Shown here one piece after another: positions 34,511-43,650 of a stretch of 64,000 bases of DNA. The notes under the pieces were generated by a model. It saw only the letters and a list, made by a program, of their open reading frames with translations. It had not been told where the DNA came from and ran no database searches. Each line of letters starts with the position of its first letter. Within the stretch, counting starts at the first letter, position 1. The DNA is from Kitasatospora viridis (GTDB lineage Bacteria; Actinomycetota; Actinomycetes; Streptomycetales; Streptomycetaceae), in the NCBI RefSeq assembly GCF_007829815.1, contig NZ_VIWT01000003.1, forward strand, positions 434,001-498,000, in the 5' to 3' direction. The position numbers and the translations under genes were made by a program.

Positions 34511-37315
34511 TCAGCTCAGCAGCCCCGCCAGCGCCCGCGCCGTCTCCGGGTGCCGCGCCAGCAGCGCCACTCCGCCCGGCGCCACCCCACCCGGCACCGC
34601 GGCGCCCGGTTGCCGCCACTCCCCCTGGTACCCGAGGAGCGCCGCCAACGCATCGGTGGTGGCCGGGTGGGCCGCCAGCAAGGGCAGGCCACCGGCGGCC
34701 GACTGCTGCCCGGCGGCCGAGCCGGCGAACGGAGTCACCGGCTGCTGCTGCCACGGCGGGACCCAGCTGTCCAGGGCGGGCAGCCGGCCGGGGAAGATCC
34801 GGCCTGCCTCGCGGATCAGCAGCGGCGCGAGCTCGGCGCCGCCCGAGCGCAGGGTGCTGATCAGGGTGGGCAGCCAGGGCAGCAGCACCGGGTCGGGCAG
34901 CCGGCCGAAGGCGTTGGAGACCGCCTCCACCACGAAGTCGGTGAGCGCAGGCACCGGCTCCAGGGCGTGCAGCAGACCGCTGAGGTAGCGCGGGTAGGCG
35001 GGCAGCGCCAGCGGGTTGGCCAGCAGCGCGTCGCAGCGCTCCCGCAGCTCGGCCCGGCTCATCGTGCCGAGCTGCACCCGGGCCGCCCAGTGCAGGGCGG
35101 TCTTCGCCGGGTCCTGCGGGTGCGACTGGGCGACGGCCAGCTCCAGTTGCGTGCGGTCGCTGCCGAGGGAGAGCGCCAGGTTCTCCATCGAGAAGAGGAA
35201 GCCCAGGGTCGCGCCGACCTGACGGACCGTCGCCTCCTCGTCGGCGAAGGCGGTCGGCAGCAGGGTGCAGTAGTGCGCGTAGCCGGTCTTGGCGAAGGCC
35301 TCGATCCAGGCCGGCAGCACCGGCTCGCTGGTGCGGTAGTGCGCGAGCAGTCGGCGCACCCGGCGCAGCACCTCGGGCGCGCCGTCCACGCTGCGCTCGC
35401 CGGCGAGCAACTCCAGGGCGCGCGCGCCCAGTTCCTCGGCAAGGCGGCGGCTGCGCAGGAAGCGGTGGGCGTCCTCGACCGCGGCCAGCGCCTGGGCGGT
35501 GGTGGCCTGCGGCGCGTACGCCGTCCGGCGCAGCCGCTGCTCCATCACCTGCTCGATGCTGACGCCCTCGTAGCCGAGCTCGATCAGCGCCCGCTGGTGG
35601 GTGCCGATCGCCAGGTCCCAGGACTCCTGCAGGGAGGTCTCGCCGAGGGTGCGCTCGCCCATGATCGGGCGGGCGGCGCCGTCCGGCAGGAGCTGGCGCA
35701 GCATCCACAACACGTCGGAGCAGCGCTGGAGTTCGGGTTGGCCGACGATGTCCAGCAGGGCGCGTTTGACGCCGCGCTGGTCGAGCTTGAGCCCGAGCGG
35801 GGCGAGCCGGTCGTGCACGTCGCGGGCCAGCGGCGGCAGCGCGTCGTAGCCGACCTGCCCGGTCCGGTCCCCGCCCATCATGGTCTCGACCAGCCGGCGC
35901 ACGTCCCGCCGCCCCGGCACGCGGTCCTTCTCGATGCAGGTGACGGCCGCGTCCTGGAAGTCGTACGGGGTGGGCTTGGCCCGGTCGCGCATCCCGGCGA
36001 GCAGGATCGAGGTCTCGAAGACGGCGATCGCGTCGGCGGTGGAGGCCAGGTAGCCGTTGCGACGGGCGGCGCGCACGATGTCGACCGACCAGCCGAGCAG
36101 TTCGGCCTCGTCCAGCCGGTCGATCGCCGGCGGCCGCTGCAGGAAGCCGGAGAGCTTGTCCGCCGGAGCCGTCGCGGCCGGCGCCGCGGAGGCGGTCGCC
36201 TTGGCCTTACGTCCCCCCTTCCTCCCGCTCCCCCCGGTCTGCCCGGCCAGCTGGTACGGCTCCACCCTGGTGCGCTTCAGGTTCTTCGCCCACTGGGCGC
36301 CCGCGATCGACACCGACCCGGCCGCCAGGCCGAACTGCGCCTCCACCGCGGCGTGGCTGGACGGGATCAGGCCGTACTGCCAGGCCGTCCCGGTGCGCGG
36401 GGAGATTCGGTAGTCCGCCGTCCCGTCGACCCCGAACTCCGCGACCCGGCTGGCGGCGTGGAAGGCGCCGCAGACGTAGAGGCAGTCGGCCGGGTCGGCG
36501 CCGGTGGCGGCCAGGTGCTCGCGCATCCTGGTCCACATGTACCGCTCGCGCTCCTCGTCCACCCGCACCCGGCCCGGGTCACCCGGGGCCAGTCGGCGGA
36601 ACAGGCTGCCGATCAGCAGCATCACCTGCCGGTAGGTGTCGTGGTCGCTGTCGCCGAGCGGCAGTTCGACGTACTGGTGCCACCACTCGGACCAGTGCCG
36701 CACCTTGCCGTGCCGCAGCAGGTGTTCCTCCAACTCGGCGAAGCGCGGGCGCAGGTCGCCGATCTCCACGCCGACCGCGTCACCGTGCAGCGCGGCCTCC
36801 TCCTCGCCGTCCGCAGCTCGGGGTGACGGGCCGTCAGTTCGCGGCTCCCACTGGAAGACATGGTCGGCCGAGCGGTCCACCAGGACGAGTTCGACGCCCG
36901 GGGTGTCCAACGCGTAGGCGATCGCCTGGTACTCGGCGGAGGCCTCGGTGATCGGCGCGACCACCGACAGCGGCGCCCATTCGGCGGGGAACCCGTCGGT
37001 CTCCCCCGCGAACGCCTGAACCGCCACCGGGAGTCGGCAGTTGCGCAGTTCGGTGAGGAGCGGGGCGAGGTCCTCGCAGAGCTCCAGGTAGACCACCTTG
37101 GGCTGCTTCTCGCGCAGCCGGCGGGCCATCGCGACGGCGGAGGCGGGCGAGTGGTGGCAGACCGGGAAGATCTCCAACGGCTCGCGCACCGCCCGGTCCA
37201 CGTCGTCCACCAGGCCGAGCAGGATGGACTGCAGGGCGTCCGGCCCGTCGGCGAACGCGGCTGCCGCCTCCTGGAGTTGGGCGCGCAGCGGGTCGAAGGT
37301 CGGCTCGGTGCTCAT
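34511..37315 (-). CDS. DUF5682 family protein
   Basis: This large 934-residue protein is the last gene of the SWIM/DUF5691/VWA/MoxR operon. Conserved-looking N-terminal features are EIFPVCHHSPASAVAMARRL, KVVYLELCEDLAPLLTELRN and YVCGAFHAASRVAEFG, which together are reminiscent of the TraB/PrgY/GumN-like fold, with an His-His pair and an acidic cluster. The C-terminal half is helical and repetitive (leucine/alanine-rich), ending LARHPETARALAGLLS, a segment repeated a little earlier as LAAHPATTDALAALLG. Function unknown. The ATG at 37313-37315 starts the first conserved stretch; the long upstream ORF lies in the ATPase gene and is a shadow. Confidence 0.8.
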   Translation of the reverse strand: MSTEPTFDPLRAQLQEAAAAFADGPDALQSILLGLVDDVDRAVREPLEIFPVCHHSPASAVAMARRLREKQPKVVYLELCEDLAPLLTELRNCRLPVAVQAFAGETDGFPAEWAPLSVVAPITEASAEYQAIAYALDTPGVELVLVDRSADHVFQWEPRTDGPSPRAADGEEEAALHGDAVGVEIGDLRPRFAELEEHLLRHGKVRHWSEWWHQYVELPLGDSDHDTYRQVMLLIGSLFRRLAPGDPGRVRVDEERERYMWTRMREHLAATGADPADCLYVCGAFHAASRVAEFGVDGTADYRISPRTGTAWQYGLIPSSHAAVEAQFGLAAGSVSIAGAQWAKNLKRTRVEPYQLAGQTGGSGRKGGRKAKATASAAPAATAPADKLSGFLQRPPAIDRLDEAELLGWSVDIVRAARRNGYLASTADAIAVFETSILLAGMRDRAKPTPYDFQDAAVTCIEKDRVPGRRDVRRLVETMMGGDRTGQVGYDALPPLARDVHDRLAPLGLKLDQRGVKRALLDIVGQPELQRCSDVLWMLRQLLPDGAARPIMGERTLGETSLQESWDLAIGTHQRALIELGYEGVSIEQVMEQRLRRTAYAPQATTAQALAAVEDAHRFLRSRRLAEELGARALELLAGERSVDGAPEVLRRVRRLLAHYRTSEPVLPAWIEAFAKTGYAHYCTLLPTAFADEEATVRQVGATLGFLFSMENLALSLGSDRTQLELAVAQSHPQDPAKTALHWAARVQLGTMSRAELRERCDALLANPLALPAYPRYLSGLLHALEPVPALTDFVVEAVSNAFGRLPDPVLLPWLPTLISTLRSGGAELAPLLIREAGRIFPGRLPALDSWVPPWQQQPVTPFAGSAAGQQSAAGGLPLLAAHPATTDALAALLGYQGEWRQPGAAVPGGVAPGGVALLARHPETARALAGLLS

Positions 37316-37350
37316 GGGTGGGGCCTCCTCGGGCGCGGGGCTGCGGCTGC

Positions 37351-38472
37351 TCAGGACAGGGTGGCGATCGCGTCCCGACCGCCCTCCAGGAACTCCGGCC
37401 AGGCGCCGCCCTCCTCCTTGCCGCGCGGCTCGACCACGCCGTGCAGGTACTTGTTGAGGATCGCCAGGTCCTCCGGCTCGCGCCGGGCCAGCGAGCCGAC
37501 CAGCGAGGAGGCCAGGGTGCGCGCGGTGAGCGCCTTCTCGCCGAAGAACTCGCTGTGCAGGATGGCGTCCTCCAGCACGCCGATCTGCTCGGCGGTGGAG
37601 AGCGCCGACTCCAGCTTCTCGTCCTCGCTGCCGGCCGCCGCGGCGGAGGCGCGCAGGTCGGCGAAGCTCTGCAGCAGGACGTCGAGCAGGGTGGGCGGCA
37701 CGTCCAGGTCGATCTGGTGGCGGCGCAGCAGCTCCTCGGTGCGGAACCGGACGATCTCGGCCTCGCTGCGCTTGTTGGTCACCACCGGGATCCGGACGAA
37801 GTTGAACCGCCGCTTGAGCGCGGAGGAGAGGTCGTTGACGCCGCGGTCGCGGCTGTTCGCGGTGGCGATGATGGAGAAGCCGGGCTTGGCGAAGACGATG
37901 TTCTCGCCGCCGTCGCTGTCCAACTCCGGTACGGAGATGTACTTCTCGGAGAGGATCGAGATCAGCGCGTCCTGCACGTCGCTGGTGGAGCGGGTCAGCT
38001 CCTCGAAGCGGCCGATCGCGCCGGCCTCCATCGCGGTCATGATCGGCGAGGGGATCATCGACTCCCGCGACTGGCCCTTGGCGATCACCATCGACACGTT
38101 CCAGGAGTACTTGATGTGGTCCTCGGTGGTGCCGGCCGTGCCCTGCACCACCAGGGTGGAGTTGCGGGAGATCGCGGCGGAGAGCAGCTCGGCCAGCCAG
38201 CTCTTGCCGGTGCCTGGGTCGCCGATCAGCAGCAGGCCGCGGTCCGAGGCGAGCGTGACGATCGCCCGCTCGACGAAGCTGCGGTCGCCGAACCACTTCT
38301 GCGCGATCTGGCGGTCCAGGCCGTCGGCGCGCTCGGAGCCGAGGATGAAGAGCCGGACCATCTTCGGCGAGAGCCGCCAGGCGAACGGCTTGGGGCCGTC
38401 GTCGACCGACTCCAGCCAGTCCAGCTCCTCGGCATACTTGATCTCGGCGGGGGCGCGCAGCAAGTCGGACAT
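37351..38472 (-). CDS. MoxR-like AAA+ ATPase
   Basis: The 373-residue ATPase has Walker A GDPGTGKS (residues 84-91), Walker B-type ISILSEKYISV region, sensor 1 FSIIATANSRDRGVNDLSSA and the arginine finger in LKRRFNFVRIP. MoxR ATPases work with VWA proteins to load metals or remodel protein complexes; the VWA partner is the next gene upstream (38528-40027). Start ATG 38470-38472 has AAAGG upstream; another in-frame ATG lies 15 nt earlier. It sits 35 nt upstream of the DUF5682 gene. Confidence 0.9.
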   Translation of the reverse strand: MSDLLRAPAEIKYAEELDWLESVDDGPKPFAWRLSPKMVRLFILGSERADGLDRQIAQKWFGDRSFVERAIVTLASDRGLLLIGDPGTGKSWLAELLSAAISRNSTLVVQGTAGTTEDHIKYSWNVSMVIAKGQSRESMIPSPIMTAMEAGAIGRFEELTRSTSDVQDALISILSEKYISVPELDSDGGENIVFAKPGFSIIATANSRDRGVNDLSSALKRRFNFVRIPVVTNKRSEAEIVRFRTEELLRRHQIDLDVPPTLLDVLLQSFADLRASAAAAGSEDEKLESALSTAEQIGVLEDAILHSEFFGEKALTARTLASSLVGSLARREPEDLAILNKYLHGVVEPRGKEEGGAWPEFLEGGRDAIATLS

Positions 38473-38527
38473 CGGAGTGCCTTTCATGTCGTCAAATCAA
38501 TTCGATGGAACGGTGGCTGACTGACCG

Positions 38528-40027
38528 TCAGACCAGGAAGTTCTTGAGCTCGTGCACCAGCTTGCGGATGTGACCGGAGATCACCGGGGTGCCGAGGTCC
38601 TTGAAGCGCTCGCGGAACCAGGGGTTCACCACGCCGCGGCCGGAACTGGTCACCGAGCCGACGGGGATGAACTTGGCGCCGGAGCGGTGGACGGCGGCCA
38701 TCTGCTCGAAGAGCTGCTCGCCGCGCCACTCGTAGAAGTCGGAGATCCAGACCACCACGGTGTTGCGCGGCTCGGCGACCTTCGGCGCCGCCAGCGCCAT
38801 CGCCACCGTGCCGTCGGTGCCGCCGCCCAGGTTGGTGCGCAGCAGCGTCTCGAACGGGTCGTGCACCCAGGGGGTGAGGTCGATCGCCTGGGTGTCGTAG
38901 GCGATCAGGTGGACGTCCACCTTGGGCAGGCCGGCGAAGATCGAGGCCAGGATGGTGCAGTTGACCATCGAGTCGACCATCGAGCCGGACTGGTCCACCA
39001 CCACGATCAGCCGGGCCGGCGTGGTGCGGCGCGCGGTGTGCCGGTAGTAGAGGCGGTCGACGTACAACCGCTCCTCCTCCGGGCTCCAGTTGGTGAGGTT
39101 CTTCCAGACCGTCCGGTCGAGGTCCAGGTTGCGGAAGACGCGCTTGGGCGGCACCGAGCGGTCCAGCGTGCCGGCGGTGGCCTTGGCGACCTGGGTGCGC
39201 AGCACCTCGGCGACCTCGTCCACGAAGCGGCGGATCAGCGCCTTGGCGTTGGCCAGCGCGATGCCGGACAGGTTGTCCTTGTCGCGCAGCAGTTGCTCGA
39301 TCAGCGACATGCTCGGGGTGAGTCCGGCGGCCAGCTTGGGGTCGGCCAGCACCTCGCGCAGCCGCATCCGGCTGACCAGCTCGGCCTCGATGGCGGCCAG
39401 GTCCGGCCCGATCTGCGGGATCAGGGTGGACAGGTCGGGGGTGGGGCGCGGCCCGCCCGTCCCGGTGCCGGCGCTGGGCGGCGAGCCGGGTGTGCGGCCC
39501 GCCCGCACCTCGCCGGGCCGACAGCCGAGGGCGCGCTCCAGCCAGCCCGCGTCGGACTGCCAGCGGGAGAGCTGCCCGGCGCTGACCGCTCCGCTGCCGG
39601 TGGCGAAGACGTTGAGCAGCACCTTCGAGACCAGTGCGGCCCGGCGGACCTCGGCGGCGCGGTCCCGCTCGTCGTCCGGCGACTCCTCGGCCTGCTGAGG
39701 GACCATCAGATCCTGGAACTCGTCGGCCAGTTCCGGGTGGCGCTGGACGACGGAGTCGACCGAGGCGCCGGGGTCGAGGAGCGCGGCCGGCAGGCCGACG
39801 TCCTCCAGCACGGCCAGGCTCGCGGTCTCCAGCGCGGGCTGCTCCTCGGGGTCGAAGAGGCGGGCGAGCAGGCGCCAGTAGAGCACCTGACGGCGGCTCT
39901 CCTCAGCGCTCTGCGGGGTCGGAGCGGCCACCGGCGGGGTCGTCGGCGAAGTCACCGGCGAGGCGGTGGGCAAAGTCACCGGCGGGGCAGTCGGCGAAGT
40001 CACCGGCGGGGTCGTCGAATCGGTCAC
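38528..40027 (-). CDS. VWA domain protein of the MoxR/DUF5682 operon
   Basis: The 499-residue protein begins with a low-complexity Thr/Pro-rich tail made of four 8-residue repeats. A helical middle part follows (including YWRLLARLFDPEEQPALETA). The C-terminal VWA domain has the metal-ion-dependent adhesion site VVVDQSGSMVDS (DxSxS), LIAYDTQAIDLTPW and TNLGGGTDGTVAMALA, and ends HIRKLVHELKNFLV. The start is GTG at 40025-40027, overlapping the stop of the DUF5691 gene by 4 nt (GTGA), so translation is coupled. It is the expected partner of the MoxR ATPase. Confidence 0.88.
   Translation of the reverse strand: MTDSTTPPVTSPTAPPVTLPTASPVTSPTTPPVAAPTPQSAEESRRQVLYWRLLARLFDPEEQPALETASLAVLEDVGLPAALLDPGASVDSVVQRHPELADEFQDLMVPQQAEESPDDERDRAAEVRRAALVSKVLLNVFATGSGAVSAGQLSRWQSDAGWLERALGCRPGEVRAGRTPGSPPSAGTGTGGPRPTPDLSTLIPQIGPDLAAIEAELVSRMRLREVLADPKLAAGLTPSMSLIEQLLRDKDNLSGIALANAKALIRRFVDEVAEVLRTQVAKATAGTLDRSVPPKRVFRNLDLDRTVWKNLTNWSPEEERLYVDRLYYRHTARRTTPARLIVVVDQSGSMVDSMVNCTILASIFAGLPKVDVHLIAYDTQAIDLTPWVHDPFETLLRTNLGGGTDGTVAMALAAPKVAEPRNTVVVWISDFYEWRGEQLFEQMAAVHRSGAKFIPVGSVTSSGRGVVNPWFRERFKDLGTPVISGHIRKLVHELKNFLV
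39927..40022. repeat. Four 24-bp tandem repeats at the start of the VWA gene
   Basis: Units at 39927-39950, 39951-39974, 39975-39998 and 39999-40022 share the core GTCACCGGCGGGG. They encode the N-terminal TTPPVTSP-like octapeptides. The period is a multiple of three, so copy-number change keeps the frame. Confidence 0.85.
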
Positions 40028-41400
40028 TTCCGCAGCAGCCTTCCCGCTCGCTCGCGCAGCACCGCGACCGCCTCGGTGGCCGCCTTCTCCGCCCTGGCGC
40101 CCGCCTTGTCGGTGGTGCCGCCCGCCCAGGCGCCCGCGTGCAGCGCGACCGGCTTGCGCCGCACCAGCGCCTCGACCGCGAGCGGCTGCACGCCGAACTC
40201 CTCGGCGTCCCACCGCAGCAGGGCGATGCAGGCGGCGGAGCCGGCCACCGCCTCGGGCGTGACCGGGCCGGCGGTCGGCAGTCGGTCGGCGAGCAGCCTC
40301 AACTGGCCACCAGCGGTCGTGAGTTCGCCGTCCTTGACCGCGTAGTCCGCGAGCAGCACCGGCACCGCGATCCGGGCCGGGTGGCGGTCGAGCGGCGCGA
40401 CGGCCGGCGCGGTGGCGGCGGCCAGCGCGACCCGGGCGGTGGCGAGGGCGTCGGCGGGCTCGCCGGGGCGGGCCAGCGCGTCGTCCCAGAGCAGGTCGCC
40501 CTCGGCGGTGATCGGCATGCCGGTCAGCTCCATCGCCCGCCCCTCGCCGACGGCGGCGAGCAGCCCGAAGCCGGGGCGGAGCAGCTGCCAGACGCCCGCG
40601 CCGACCACGGTGTCCGGCTTGGGCGCGGCGGCGCTCGCCCGGACCAGCCGGGGCGCCGAGCCGTCGGACGGCTCGAAGACGGCGTGCACCTGGGCCTGGG
40701 CGGCGGTCGCGTGCTCGTGCAGGTCCACGCCGAGCGGGAGCAGGCGGCCGGTCGCGGTGCCGGTGGGCACGGCGGTGTCGGCGCCGGGCACGGTCAGCAG
40801 CAGCGCCCTGGACCACAGGTCGGCCCAGCGGCGCAGCGGTATCCGCTCCAGGGTGGCGCCGGGGCAGCTGGCGGCCAGCTCGGCGGCGAAGCCGTCCAGC
40901 AGCAGTGCCAGGCGGCGCAGCGCCGGATCGGGCAGCATCGCGGAGACCACCGGGCCGGCACCGGCGACCAGTTCGTGGTCCAGGCCCTGCCAGCCGGCCC
41001 GGGCCAGGTCGCAGAGCCAGGAGCGGGCGGCGCTCAGCAGGTTGGCCGGGCGCGGCGCGCCGGGCACCGACTCCGGCGCGGGCTCGCGGGTGCGGCCGGT
41101 GGCCTCGTCCACCCGGGCCAGCACCGCGTCGTGCACGGCGCCGAGCAGCGCGGTGCGGGCGGCGGCCAGCGCGGTGAACTCGTCGTCCGCCGCGGTGCCG
41201 GCGGCGGCCTTCTCGGCAGCCGCGGCCACCGCCTCGGCCAGCGGCGATCCCCCTACTGCGGTGGTGAGTTCGGCGAGCCCGGCCGCCTGGGCGGGCCCGG
41301 GGCGCACCAGTCCGGCGGCCAGCACCCGGTCGAAGGCCGTGACGGCGGCGAGCGCCTCGGCCACGCCGTCGATCGGCTCGGTCAGCAGGTCGGTGCGCAT
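40024..41400 (-). CDS. Probable DUF5691 family protein
   Basis: The 458-residue protein starts MRTDLLTEPIDGVAEALAAV and is Ala/Leu-rich and mostly helical, with features such as RLALLLDGFAAELAASCPGA and CIALLRWDAEEFGVQPLAVE. No catalytic motifs are evident. In streptomycetes, proteins of this type (annotated DUF5691) are encoded directly after a SWIM zinc-finger protein, as here. Its 5' end was changed by a 44-bp duplication, so the ATG at 41398-41400 now follows a 14-codon mini-ORF whose stop overlaps it (TGATG). Its own stop overlaps the VWA start. Confidence 0.78.
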   Translation of the reverse strand: MRTDLLTEPIDGVAEALAAVTAFDRVLAAGLVRPGPAQAAGLAELTTAVGGSPLAEAVAAAAEKAAAGTAADDEFTALAAARTALLGAVHDAVLARVDEATGRTREPAPESVPGAPRPANLLSAARSWLCDLARAGWQGLDHELVAGAGPVVSAMLPDPALRRLALLLDGFAAELAASCPGATLERIPLRRWADLWSRALLLTVPGADTAVPTGTATGRLLPLGVDLHEHATAAQAQVHAVFEPSDGSAPRLVRASAAAPKPDTVVGAGVWQLLRPGFGLLAAVGEGRAMELTGMPITAEGDLLWDDALARPGEPADALATARVALAAATAPAVAPLDRHPARIAVPVLLADYAVKDGELTTAGGQLRLLADRLPTAGPVTPEAVAGSAACIALLRWDAEEFGVQPLAVEALVRRKPVALHAGAWAGGTTDKAGARAEKAATEAVAVLRERAGRLLRK

Positions 41401-41451
41401 CACGCCATCCCGTCGTTCGGCTCGGTCAACAGGTCGGTGCGCATCACGCCA
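41364..41451. repeat. 44-bp tandem duplication at the SWIM/DUF5691 junction
   Basis: Positions 41374-41407 and 41418-41451 share a 34-nt block with one difference, and similarity extends outward to about 44 bp. The block contains the start region of the DUF5691 gene. The spacing of 44 is not a multiple of three, so the upstream copy is out of frame and encodes only MRTDLLTEPNDGMA before a stop. Confidence 0.85.
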
Positions 41452-41953
41452 CCGCCCGGGTCGGCGGGAACCAGTGCAGCTCGGGCAGCGGAGCGTTGCT
41501 CGGGGCCAGCTCCAGGTAGGCCAGGTGGCGCAGGAAGCGGCTGAACACCTGCGGCCGCACCGCCTTGCCGTCCGCCGCCGGCGGGCGGGCGGCGCGCATC
41601 GCGGCGCCCAACTGCTGGGCAGTCGGCTCCTGTTCCCCGGTGTCCACGCGCAGGTAGCGGGCCACCCGCTCGCCGCCGTACTGCAGCACCGCCTCGCCCA
41701 GCAGGGCGAGGATGTGGTTGCAGAACGAGCCGCGGGCGCCGCCGCACGGACGGTTGTTGTTGGTGCCGCAGGCGAACGCGTAGTCGCCGGCGGCGATCGC
41801 GGAGACGTACACGCGCTCCACGTCCGAGCCGCTCGACACGACGCCCTGCAGTCGCCCGTCCGCCAACTCGACGAACGGCACCTTGGCGAGCTTCCGGGGC
41901 CGGGCCGGCGGCAACACCCGCGCCGTGCTCGACTCCTCCCACTGCGTCAACAC
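41444..41953 (-). CDS. SWIM zinc-finger protein
   Basis: The 169-residue protein has a SWIM-type finger near the middle: FACGTNNNRPCGGARGSFCN followed by HILAL, giving the CxC-like and CxH ligands. The lead-in KLAKVPFVELADGRLQGVVS and SGSDVERVYVSAI form the usual small beta part before a SWIM finger. SWIM domains bind DNA or proteins. It is the first gene of the five-gene operon; its stop overlaps the ATG of the duplicated start region by one base. The C-terminus ends PLPELHWFPPTRAVA. Confidence 0.82.
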   Translation of the reverse strand: MLTQWEESSTARVLPPARPRKLAKVPFVELADGRLQGVVSSGSDVERVYVSAIAAGDYAFACGTNNNRPCGGARGSFCNHILALLGEAVLQYGGERVARYLRVDTGEQEPTAQQLGAAMRAARPPAADGKAVRPQVFSRFLRHLAYLELAPSNAPLPELHWFPPTRAVA

Positions 41954-42161
41954 ACCATCTCCTCCACGCCAGGGCCCTGATCCGGTGAACCAGCGACGCC
42001 ACGAAGAACCGGCGGACCGGGGCCACCCCGGGCCCGCCGCACCCCGCCTGAACGGCGGCTACGTGGAAGAAGGTAGGGGCCGGCACTGACAGCGCGAGGC
42101 CGGACGGCGGCGGTTGAGGGAGCGTCACGAGGCATGGAACTGCCGAGCCCCGACCGTCGTC

Positions 42162-42536
42162 CTACAGCGGGGTGAGGACGTCCTCGTGCGCCGCGTCGAG
42201 CACGAAGCCGTTGTCCCACCGCACCCGGACGGTCACCCGGCCGCCCCGCTCGTGGTGCGCGGCCCACTCCGGCTCCAGCTCGGCGAGCTCCGCCTCCAGC
42301 CGCTCCCGGCTCGCCGCCGGCATGGTGTGCCCGTAGTCCTCGTGCAGCGCCTTGAGCCGCCGGTACTCGCGGACCTCCTGGCTCTCCGGGAGCTCCCCGT
42401 CCACCCGCTCGACGGTGCCCTCGATGCCGGCCCCCAGCGCGAGGAGCCCGACGACGGCCCCGGGCTCCCCGGTGACCGCCTCGCCGATCACCAGGTCCTG
42501 CGCCAACCGGACGCGCCGGCCTTCCTCCAGGGTCAT
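42162..42536 (-). CDS. Small hypothetical protein
   Basis: The 124-residue protein starts MTLEEGRRVRLAQDLVIGEA and continues with PGAVVGLLALGAGIEGTVER (beta-rich, SH3-like), a charged helix (REYRRLKALHEDYG, ELAELEPEWAAHHER) and a strand-rich end GRVTVRVRWDNGFVLDAAHE. It could be a small beta-barrel domain interrupted by a helical hairpin. No family name. It lies about 210 nt upstream of the SWIM gene on the same strand, with separate expression likely. Confidence 0.65.
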   Translation of the reverse strand: MTLEEGRRVRLAQDLVIGEAVTGEPGAVVGLLALGAGIEGTVERVDGELPESQEVREYRRLKALHEDYGHTMPAASRERLEAELAELEPEWAAHHERGGRVTVRVRWDNGFVLDAAHEDVLTPL

Positions 42537-42729
42537 CCGTCCGCTACCTTTCGTCGACGGGTGCCCGCAGACCCGGGCTGGCCTGCGGCAACGCCCATTA
42601 TCGACCAAGCCCGCAGGGCCCTGGGGACGTGCGCGGCTGCGCAGCGGTGGCGCCCGCCCCGGCGACGGCGCGAACCGGTCGCGAGGATCCCGGCCAGCAG
42701 CACCGCCACCAACCCAGCCCGACGTACCG

Positions 42730-43617
42730 TCAGGCCGCCGCCGCGTACAGCACGTCGCGCAGCCCCGGCACCGACTCGCGGTCCGGGCGCCAGACCAGCC
42801 GCAGCCGGAGTACCGGTGGTGCGGCGACCGCGAGCGGCAACCGGACCAGCGTTCCGGCGGCCAGCTCGTCGCGCACGGCGAACTCCGGGAGCAGCGCCAG
42901 CCCCAGGCCTTGGGCGGCGCAGGCGCGGGTGACGGCGATCCCGCCGGTGCGGACCCGCCGCACGCTGTCCCCGAGCAGCCGCTGTCCGGCCAGGTGGAAG
43001 GAGCACGCGGGCGTGTTCACCAGGAGCCGTTCCCCGTGGAGAAGTTCGGGCGGCACGGAGTCGAGCGCGGCGAGCGAGTGCCCGGGCGCGGCGACCAGTG
43101 CGAGCGGTACGTCCTCCAGGTCCAGGTGCTCCAGTCGCGCGGGCGGCAGGGCGAACCCCAGCTCACCGAGCGGCCCTTCGGTGTCCAGCACCATCGCCGC
43201 CTCCAACTCCCCTGCCGCGACGGCGCCCAGCAGCACGTCGCGGGCGCCCTCGGTGTGCAGTGAGACGCCCAGTTCGGGCCGCCGCTCGGCGAGCCGGGCG
43301 AGGATGGCCGGCGCGTGGCTGGCGGCGATCGTCTCCAGCGCGCCGAGCCGCAGTTCGGGGTGGGCCTCGCGGACCTCGCGCCGCGCCTGCTCGGCCTGGT
43401 CGAGCAGGCGCCGGGCCCAGGGCAGCAGCCGCTGACCGGCCGGGGTGAGGGTCATGCCGCGCGGGGCCCGGTCGAAGAGCGTGACGTCGAGGTCGCGTTC
43501 CAGGGCGCGGACCTGCTCGGAGACCGAGGAGGGCGCGAGTCCGAGGGCGACGGCCGCGTCGGTCACCGTACGGTGGGTCACCACCGCCTCGAAGGTGCGC
43601 AGCTGACGCAGTTCCAT
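42730..43617 (-). CDS. LysR family transcriptional regulator
   Basis: The 295-residue protein has an N-terminal helix-turn-helix (MELRQLRTFEAVVTHRTVTD, then LAPSSVSEQVRALERDLDVT) and a LysR substrate-binding domain (RLGALETIAASHAPAILARL, then ACAAQGLGLALLPEFAV). It is divergent from the MFS exporter gene with a perfect LysR-type box between them, so it most likely controls that exporter and itself. Confidence 0.92.
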   Translation of the reverse strand: MELRQLRTFEAVVTHRTVTDAAVALGLAPSSVSEQVRALERDLDVTLFDRAPRGMTLTPAGQRLLPWARRLLDQAEQARREVREAHPELRLGALETIAASHAPAILARLAERRPELGVSLHTEGARDVLLGAVAAGELEAAMVLDTEGPLGELGFALPPARLEHLDLEDVPLALVAAPGHSLAALDSVPPELLHGERLLVNTPACSFHLAGQRLLGDSVRRVRTGGIAVTRACAAQGLGLALLPEFAVRDELAAGTLVRLPLAVAAPPVLRLRLVWRPDRESVPGLRDVLYAAAA

Positions 43618-43635
43618 CGGCCATCCCCCAGAGCG

Positions 43636-43650
43636 TTCGGTTTTTCCGAA
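43636..43650. promoter_or_regulatory. LysR box TTCGG-N5-CCGAA
   Basis: TTCGGTTTTTCCGAA is a perfect inverted repeat and contains the T-N11-A core of LysR-type operators. It lies 19 nt upstream of the lysR start codon and 102 nt before the MFS gene, the normal arrangement for a divergent LysR target. Confidence 0.7.
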
